Below, piece by piece: positions 56,660 through 64,000 of a stretch of 64,000 bases of DNA. Every line of letters starts with the position of its first letter. The stretch's first letter is position 1. This DNA comes from Akebia trifoliata (taxonomy: Eukaryota > Streptophyta > Magnoliopsida > Ranunculales > Lardizabalaceae), in assembly GCA_017979445.1 (NCBI GenBank), contig CM030719.1:24605996-24669995 (forward strand), written 5' to 3'. Below the pieces are notes generated by a model that ran no database searches, was not told where the DNA came from, and was given only the letters and a program-made list of their open reading frames with translations. Position numbers and translations under genes: made by a program.

Positions 56660-57690
56660 TTCTTGGGCCTTTCTAGTTACTCCTTCACTCCATCTATTGA
56701 AGATAGTTGAAGTTTATAAAAGAAATTTAAGTAAAAATATTTAAAAAGCATTTCTTGTAATTTTAAGAATTATAAAGATGATTCAAGTTATTTCACCAAA
56801 AAATTCAAAATGATATAGGGGGTTTTGTGTAATTTTACACACAAAATATGCCTTCTTGCTCCCTTCAAGACGTTTTTTATTGTAAACCTTGGCTTGTCCT
56901 TTTTTCTTTTTTTTTATCTTGTTGACTTCTAGACATGCCCCGCCCAAGACGGTTAGGAGAAAATTGATGGATCCTGATGTGGGGACCCTTGTTAGCAATC
57001 TTCCGTTTAATTATTGAAAAGTTCATGAATTTTTCTTTTTTTTTATTTATTTATCAATGAAAGTAGTATTCCCGGATTATTGAACTATTCTGAATAATTC
57101 ATGTATTTTAAGTTGAAAAAAACGAATAAAATATGTTTTTTTTTATACAAATTATCATAAGACTTGGTCAGAAAAAAAGACTACTGTAACTTGTTTCGGA
57201 TAAGATTTAAAATCCCAAGTTCATTTTTCTCATTTTTGAATGAGACGTCTCAAACGTATTGGAAAAATCATCCGAGACGACTTGGTATCTGGCATGGACT
57301 AGACGAGGGACAAAACCAATTTTTAAAACCATGGACTGCATACTAACAACTAACAAGTGACTGGGCTCTTGCGTCTTTCTCGGTACAGCTCCCTCACTTC
57401 ATCTATTGAAGATAGTAAATGTTTATAAAAGCAATATAAGTAAAATTGTTTAAATAGCATTTTGTGTAATTTTAAGAATTATAAAGATGATTCAAGTTAT
57501 TTCACCGAAATATTCACAATGATATTGGGGGTTTTGCGTAATTTTACACAAAAAGTAGTATGCCTTCTTAAGAACGTTTTCCAGTCTTTTCAGGTCGTTT
57601 TCTGTGTAAACCTTGGTTCATCCTTTTTTGCTTTTTTTTCTTTGATTCCCAACCCAACGCTGGGACCCATTTCACGTGCCCCTTGTTGAA
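56660..57690. repeat. Direct repeat pair of about 300 bp
   Basis: Copies at about 56680-56960 and 57380-57680 share CATCTATTGAAGATAGT, GTAATTTTAAGAATTATAAA, GATGATTCAAGTTATTTCAC, GGGGGTTTTG(T/C)GTAATTTTAC and GTAAACCTTGG(C/T)T. The spacer between them is unrelated. This is a segmental or promoter duplication upstream of the RLP gene. Confidence 0.8.
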
Positions 57691-58042
57691 TATATGGTTA
57701 AGGGAAAATTACTTGATAGATCCTACTGTAGGCCCTCTTTTTATATGCACCCTAACTTTAGACATCTACTTGATCTCAATAATTTAAATTGTGGGTATTT
57801 ATATTTGAATCATTGATCTCAAAGATTCAAAGAGGGATGAGAGCATTAAGAAATTAAATATTTGTGAGGGTACTTAGATATAAAAATACCTCCAATATCA
57901 TTAAGTTATTATTTTTAGTACAGAATTATCTTGTTACTTGGTTTTGCTTCGCTTGCTTCTATTTTAGCACTATTAATATTAAAGGAGTTTACTTTATTAA
58001 GAGTTTTTTTTAGATAAAAGTGATGGAAATTCTATGCGACAA

Positions 58043-58515
58043 TTACTCATCCCCATTCTTTGACTTTTCGTACTCTCGACTATTGTCCTTGTCTGGAAAC
58101 ATCTCGGTGGCCTTCTGCATCTCCCTTACCTATTCCATTACATCAACGTTATAGACATAAAACTTAGCACCAGTCAGAAAGAAAATAAAGTTAAGATGAC
58201 TTAATACAGTATAAAACCAATAATAGTAAACTAAATGTGACACATTTGATTATTAAATATCCCCTTTGCCGCTCTTCTTCTTTGTGATATCGGAAACAGT
58301 TTTTAGAAGAAAATTACAAAGAAATTCCCAATTACCAAGCTACAAGTGAAATAAGAAGTTCCAAGACTTTTCGTTCCCTTGGACGCTTGATCATAGAAGA
58401 ATTCAATCTTTGCGACTCCTACAAATGTATCAGCGACTCCCATCAAAGCAAATTGTGGGAGAAGTATGAAAATACTAAGAGGGACGGTTTCATTTTTTCC
58501 GTTTATTTTATTATC
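58043..58515 (-). pseudogene. NRT1/PTR (NPF) transporter, 3-prime fragment
   Basis: NPF proteins are 12-helix plasma-membrane proton-coupled transporters of nitrate, peptides or hormones. This is the last part only: ETVPLSIFILLPQFALMGVADTF and KIEFFYDQASKGTKSLGTSYF (58310-58490) are characteristic of the family. A one-base frameshift follows, then NFLLKTVSDITKKKSGKGD (to about 58255), and after a gap the C-terminal AKFYVYNVDVME (near 58160) with an in-frame TAG, ending at a natural-looking stop at 58043. The fragment is truncated exactly where a CACTA terminus begins (58516), which suggests that the insertion destroyed the gene; the upstream part would lie beyond the element. Confidence 0.75.
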
Positions 58516-58830
58516 CACTACAACAAATATGCAAATTAAGAACAGTCTATAACCATTCCTAATCCAGTATGAAACGGTTGGCAGACTGTTTCTAATCGAG
58601 GCATCGTTAATGAATTTAAACGGCTAGAAACCGTTGTAAATATCAGGATTTGGAATGGTTTTCAGAACTCAAAATTTGGAACGGCTAAAAACCGTTCCAA
58701 ATTTGTGTTTTATATAACAATAAACACTAACACAAAAAATATCTTGGACATTGATTTAAAATCCAATGTCTATAAGACTGATGTCCTAAGGCTGAGACTG
58801 TAGACATCGGTTACAAACTGATATCAAAAC
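58516..58830. repeat. CACTA terminus and subterminal repeats, second element
   Basis: CACTACAACAAATATGCAAA, followed by inverted units of the type AACGGCTAGAAACCGTT and ACGGCTAAAAACCGTTCCAA at short spacing. From about 58750 a second type of unit appears (TTGGACATTGATTTAAAATC and GTAGACATCGGTTACAAACT), suggesting a mixed or nested terminus. Confidence 0.75.
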
Positions 58831-59024
58831 TTAAAAAAAAAAAAAATTTTAATTTTTTTTCTACTCACCTATTACCTGCGATCAAAATAGACCCAAATAG
58901 AGAATATCGAGGTTCTCTATCACATTAATTTACACACAAAAAGAGTTACAATGAGTCATTATTTACAAATTCAAAATTACAATCATTGATAAACCCTTCA
59001 CAATCGTTACACAAGCACAGGTGC

Positions 59025-59510
<486 letters not shown>

Positions 59511-59727
59511 TTACTCTTAATCTTCATGTAATGATAAATACAGTCCCTCATTGAAAAAGATAATCTGAAAATATGACAAATAAGTCAACAAAAGTTACCA
59601 AATGCACTAACGGAATGAGTTATACACATACAATAACTAAAAGTTAGCAATGCAATAATTTAGCATTATATATGATAGTCTGATGGAATATATAAAATAA
59701 ACCAGCATTGTGAACTACCTGTTGAAA

Positions 59728-60207
59728 CTAGAGTTGCAAATCGATCTTTGCAGACCACTTGAAGATACCATAATAAACTCAATCACCACCAAGTCATCTC
59801 CTGTAGCCCCTGCTGCTACTCTTATAATATCCTCAATCAATGCAAAGTTCCCCATTATATCAACATGAGCAACACTCTGGGTGCCCAGCCCTCCAGAAGA
59901 TTTGATGGAGGGGCATGATCGTACTCCCTAATGTAAGTTCGAATGTCCGAAGGATTGAACCGGGTTTTCCCATGCCAACCTTTAGCACACATGAACCCTG
60001 CACTAAGAACTAGCAGTCTCATCTCCATCAACCGTGAAGACCCCAACTTTCAGACATCTTCCCTCATTTCCATTCTCAGCTGAGGTATCAATCTGAAATG
60101 GACTGTAGCAGTTAGCAGTGGGGCTTAACTTATACATGTAAGCTCTTTTAGTGGGGATTCCAACTCTATACATGGAATAAATCTCCATGTCAGGAGCATT
60201 GGGTAAT
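59728..60207 (-). pseudogene. PDAT: PDAT fragment, last exon
   Basis: Phospholipid:diacylglycerol acyltransferase makes triacylglycerol in the endoplasmic reticulum. The exon starts after a TAG acceptor with LPNAPDMEIYSMYRVGIPT, continues YKLSPTANCY, FQIDTSAENGNEGRCLKVG and VDGDET (the region of the catalytic Asp), frameshifts, then SAGFMCAKGWHGKTRFNPS, YIREYDHAPPSNLLEG, frameshifts again into VDIMGNFALIEDIIRVAAGA (near the catalytic His), and ends FKWSAKIDLQL at the natural stop 59728-59730. An in-frame TGA lies shortly before the end. Domain order matches PDAT; several small indels kill it. Confidence 0.85.
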
Positions 60208-60887
60208 CTACAAACAAATTCGATTAGATGAAATAGCAAAAATGGAAAATTATTTTGCCCAATTAATGGACTTTACGAGTAACTAGAAGAGAAAATAATC
60301 ATGCATCATTACAGTCGTACAAACAGGTAAAAGCAAATAACCATAATTAGTTGAAAAGCAGAAACAACTGGCAGGTAATAAAGTTCCTATATTTCATAAT
60401 GTTAGAATCAACTATGCACTTTGGTTTATGTTGTGTCATTCTTATTTGTGACCAATTGATCTCAAAGAAATAACTACTCTCCATATTTTAAAAAGCTTTA
60501 ACCATTTTGCAAATTCAGAAACTTTGACTGGACCTATTTCATCTCCCTGATAAACATCAAAAGTTAACAAATAGCGTAGTTTTGTCATTTCATAAGAATA
60601 TCAAAAAATGGATGGAAAATATCAGAGAATAGTTGTTCTCATTTTTTCCCAAAACTGCACGTTAAAAGTTCTTTCTACAACATATGAGGTAGAAAAGTAA
60701 TGTAAAGGACATCTAATATACAAACATGGTAGATATCAACATTTTCCCTAATTAGAAGACCCATATAAATTTATTTTTTTTTTCAATTATCCACAATATT
60801 CTCTGAAAATGAAAAAAGAACATTATTCCAAATCAAAACCTATTAGAAGAAGAAATAACTTATATTGGGAAATCTGTACATTCTCAC
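60208..60887 (-). other. Relic intron of the PDAT fragment
   Basis: Lies between the GTGAGA donor at 60887-60882 and the TAG acceptor at 60210-60208. AT-rich with no other feature. Confidence 0.5.
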
Positions 60888-61090
60888 TTTGTTTCCAAGG
60901 GGTTGGACCAATATTTGTGGTGTTTGTACATAGGATCATCCAATCCTCAGTTATCCCATATGAAAAATGAGAACCTCCACGCTTCATCATCTTTGGAGCA
61001 ACAAATTGAAGTAGATCCAAAAGTGATCTAGTTGTGCAAACTTTATAGTCTGCAATAGCTCTGATACCTCCAATGCCCGTGTCTTGTTAC
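60888..61090 (-). pseudogene. PDAT: PDAT fragment, penultimate exon
   Basis: Reads GIRAIADYKVCTTRSLLDLL, then FVAPKMMKRGGSHFSYGITED. A short deletion shifts the frame so that the expected DDPMYKHHKYWSNPLE is read in another frame, up to a GTGAGA donor at 60887. Together with 59728-60207 it reconstitutes the C-terminal part of PDAT only; the N-terminal lipase-like core is absent. Confidence 0.8.
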
Positions 61091-61440
61091 CCCGTCCATA
61101 CACCTCACAAGACACATTTGCAAAGTTATTACCCTTAATAGTGCCCTGCATATTAAATAAACAGACAATCATATATAAGGGAAATCACAAATAAAAAATC
61201 AACGTAGACAATAATTTCTAAACAGTAAATATTGAAATTGCTATAGAGGTAAGCATCAGATGTCCATAAGATGCATGTATATAACAATGAAATCTAAGTG
61301 GAATTTGGTTGGGTGGCAAGAAATAAAAGAAATTTAGCATGACAGCACAACAGTCAGACATTATATGGTAGGACAGGAACTCCGGCAAGTATATGGCAAG
61401 ACCGCACTTTGAAAAACACATCGGAAGTTGTGATCCTTTT
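61091..61440. other. Interior of second CACTA, possible upstream exon
   Basis: A minus-strand segment NVSCEVYGRGNKT near 61085-61130 could be a further exon, but I cannot assign it. The rest is AT-rich. Confidence 0.3.
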
Positions 61441-61515
61441 GCCTCCAGGGGGTTGCCTCAGTGGTAAAACTAACGACAGGGGTTTTTACACTCAATAAAA
61501 ACTAAGACCACTAAA
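61441..61515 (+). mobile_element. SINE-like 5-prime fragment
   Basis: AGGGGGTTGCCTCAGTGGTA with A-box character, matching 13368-13470. No B box and no tail. Confidence 0.35.
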
Positions 61516-62449
61516 AAAAAGGGACTCATATTCAGATTGATATGAATCAGGCTATATTCAATCTAGTTCATCGTTGCCATTGATCCGTAAATGTAGATGC
61601 CATACTTTGGGTCTGATACAATGTTGTATGGATTGCCACATGCTCTAGTCAGTCCAGCCGAAATGCCATATAGAGTAATCCAGTAAAGTGTTGTGATACA
61701 CAATAGTAGGTGCCAAATATAATGATCTCAATAGCTCATTAGGTAGGCCCGATAATATTACACCACACTCATAGACCTGATAACCTAAGAACCTTACAAA
61801 GTGGTCGTCTAAGGTACCCTGCCCCTTAGTGAAAGATGTCTTCGAAATATCTTTCTATGTTAAGAAATAATATGCTACATGAAGAACTGCTAAACACAAG
61901 GAGATGCAACTTCAGATAAACATATTGACAAATGCATGATTTGTATAAGAGACATGCCTTAAAAAAATTTCTCGAGCACGAGGCTTTTCTTGGCTATGAG
62001 CTTTATGAGGTTTTTCTTTTTCAAATATCATATGCAAGAGTTGGACATCTAGGGTCAGGTTTTGTGGTTTAGACCTCAATAAATTCACAAATAGATCACA
62101 CTGCAATTGGTTTAGATCTCAAGATATGGTGTTGCAAAGACATAACCGAAACTTAGATCAACCTTTAGATGTTATTAGTGACAAGATAAAAGATATTCCA
62201 ATTTCTTAAGCATCGATATTCTTTGCTTTGCAGCATCACTATCTCCGTCATCATTTCATATAAGAAAATTTGAACCCTTCTTCAACTCTTGCTATTTAAG
62301 TCCCAATTAACAGCATGAACAAAAGATGCAGAAAATAAAACTAATAATTAGATCTTCATTATGAATCTAGTAGCAGGGGAGTAAAACTCAAGTTTGGACG
62401 AAGGAAGACACATAAGAAGCAGAAATAAAATGGAGGACTCACTATCATC
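61516..62449. other. Interior of second CACTA, nothing recognised
   Basis: A minus-strand open frame (61912-62106) contains LLHMIFEKEKPHKAHSQEKP but matches no family I know. Confidence 0.35.
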
Positions 62450-62590
62450 TTTGTAATATGTCCTATTAACCACAACTTGTAGGAGTGGCAACCATTCAGG
62501 CAGTAATTGGTCATTCTGTAAAGAGTGAACATTAAGAGCAGCAAAATAAATAGTGGCTGGAGCAATAACATCCCTCCATTTCATTATTTG
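62450..62590 (-). pseudogene. Captured exon, unidentified (perhaps armadillo/importin-like)
   Basis: Open minus-strand segment with RDVIAPATIYFAALNVHSLQ and LLPEWLPLLQVVVNRTYY. Amphipathic helices with LLPEWLPLL character recall HEAT/armadillo transport receptors, but this is a weak impression. Confidence 0.3.
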
Positions 62591-63465
62591 TTTTCTATTT
62601 TTCCCATCTCATTAAAACCCAGCATACATACCTGCTGTCCTACTTGCCATTTGTCTTTCCCTCTTGCTTATGCCACCTCTTACATGTCCTTGCACCTTTT
62701 GCTCACAAGCACAGCTGCTGCTCCCATTCCTTTGACTTGTTTTTTCAGATGTGCTTGCCATCTGCTGTCAATGTAGCAAGCCAAAATAGCAGCTTACAGG
62801 ATGTGTTTTTTTGTTTTTCGATCAGGCCATGTGGCTGTTCACAGCAACCCCATCTCACACTCTTACTTTGTTGCCAGCACACACATGGAGAACATGGAGG
62901 CATCTAAGCAATAGCAGCTCGAATGCCTTTCCATGCCTTTTCCAGCAAATTCTAAACCTCTTCTGCAATATTGTTGGTCCTGCCATTTACTATTCCATCC
63001 TGCTATCAATTTCCTCCCATATTCTTCACATATCGGCCATCTCATTAAATGCCATTACTATTATGCACATTTAATCATATTTGTAAGGTTGGATCTTGGA
63101 CTTCAAGAGATTATCAACATCAAAAAAATCTGGGTTTTGTGTTACTTACCTTGAGCCATTGAACGTTGCAAACGAGACCTCCATTCTTGATCCGAAATAG
63201 AAGAAACCTTCTTGAAATGACTCCTCTTGGTTCAGATCTGATGTGCAAAGTCCAATCTGCTCTATAGTTATTTGAAAGACATTAATTAAAAGCCAAGCAG
63301 AACAGATTATGTATCAATGAAGTGGTTTTCTTGACAGTTATGATTCTCTTTACATTAGGCATTTTCGTAAGAGATCAATTTTTTTTGTTAGTCCACACAT
63401 TAAATCCCTAAATGCTTTGACAACCTATAGAATGACAGTAAGTGCTTACCAGTGCTGCTACTTAC
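62591..63465. other. Interior of second CACTA, nothing firm
   Basis: A minus-strand segment near 63240-63160 reads FKKVSSISDQEWRSRLQRS and ends at GTAAGT, so it may be an exon relic. No family assignment. Overlapping plus-strand ORFs look spurious. Confidence 0.3.
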
Positions 63466-63524
63466 ATATCCAGCCCTCTCCTGGTCATTGCTTGTTGTAA
63501 ACATTCTGCCACATCATTTCCAAC
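63466..63524 (-). pseudogene. HXK: Hexokinase exon, isolated
   Basis: A 59-nt exon with TTTTCAG acceptor and GTAAGT donor. The frame gives VGNDVAECLQQAMTRRGLD and ends within the Met codon of the conserved GLDM. In plant hexokinases RVAALVND then VGTLAL follow; VGTLAL is found 4 kb away at 59408, with the PDAT fragment between. Confidence 0.7.
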
Positions 63525-64000
63525 CTGAAAATCAAAATAAATATCAGGCATCTGATTATGGACTATATACAGTTGTTAAACTAAATATAAACGATTAACT
63601 ACGAGGCATTATAATGAAGCAAGAGAATAAATAGGCAACAGCATGGATACTAAAAGCAACGAAGAGAAACAGTCACTGTTAAGCATGTAATCCTCACTAA
63701 TCAAACAAATCTTATTCGAAACACATCAAACATCCAATGAGAACAAACAAACAAACAAGAACAATAGATGAGGTGAGCATCTTAGTGTCAAATCATTCAA
63801 CTATTACCATAAAAAGGCAGAAAACTAGACCAAAATCACAAAAAAATTTGATCAAACCATATCAGCATTTCCATTAAATCCAACATTTTTTGTTCTAAAT
63901 TATATGAATTTATTTTTTTAATCTAGAAAATCAACAAACCCGATCAAACACAAGCTAGAGATCATTTAAGAAAGAAAAACTCAACTCCTCATCGGTCACA
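63525..64000. other. Window edge, nothing recognised
   Basis: AT-rich intron-like sequence upstream of the hexokinase exon. Confidence 0.4.

Overview
This is nuclear DNA from a flowering plant, most likely a eudicot. It is AT-rich, its genes have introns, and it is dominated by nested plant transposable elements. I cannot assign a family or species from the sequence alone. Only one gene looks intact: a single-exon leucine-rich-repeat receptor-like protein (RLP) on the minus strand at 53148-56135. Almost everything else is transposon, transposon-captured gene fragment, minisatellite or decayed repeat.

Layout. 0.4-0.7 kb is a palindromic MITE-like repeat. About 0.9-2.7 kb is LTR-like debris related to the block at 29.6-33.2 kb. 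2.7-9.85 kb is a large foldback structure: two inverted arms of 2.6-3.1 kb around a 1.5 kb loop that holds a 30-bp minisatellite. 10-16.3 kb is a mosaic of tandem repeats, an LTR fragment, a near-perfect palindrome, a MITE, duplications and SINE-like pieces. 16.55-25.75 kb is a decayed Ty1/copia element with both LTRs. Its integrase region is split by a second, 5.9-kb foldback element (18307-24221) flanked by the 5-bp direct repeat GGTGA. That foldback has itself received a candidate mitochondrial insertion, a small MITE and a LINE-like 3-prime tail. 26-29.5 kb holds an RNase-H-like remnant and MITEs. 29.6-33.2 kb is a large TAT/Ogre-like LTR-type block.

33.6 to about 49.6 kb belongs to a CACTA (En/Spm) transposon. 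Its terminus and subterminal repeats are at the left, and a five-exon TnpD transposase gene broken by two in-frame TGA codons is at the right, on the minus strand. In between lie fragments that look captured from host genes: a GT31 galactosyltransferase with two exons in swapped order, an F-box-associated domain, and unidentified exons. A 12-bp minisatellite follows at 50.1-50.6 kb.

The RLP gene follows at 53.1-56.1 kb. At 58.0-58.5 kb is the 3-prime end of an NRT1/PTR (NPF) transporter pseudogene, cut by a second CACTA terminus at 58516. That element runs off the right edge. It carries, all on the minus strand, pieces of hexokinase and of phospholipid:diacylglycerol acyltransferase (PDAT), with the PDAT piece lying between hexokinase exons.

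I found no tRNA, rRNA or CRISPR. The best candidates for something not yet described are the two giant foldback structures (possible sources of long hairpin RNA) and the two gene-capturing CACTA elements with rearranged or chimeric cargo.
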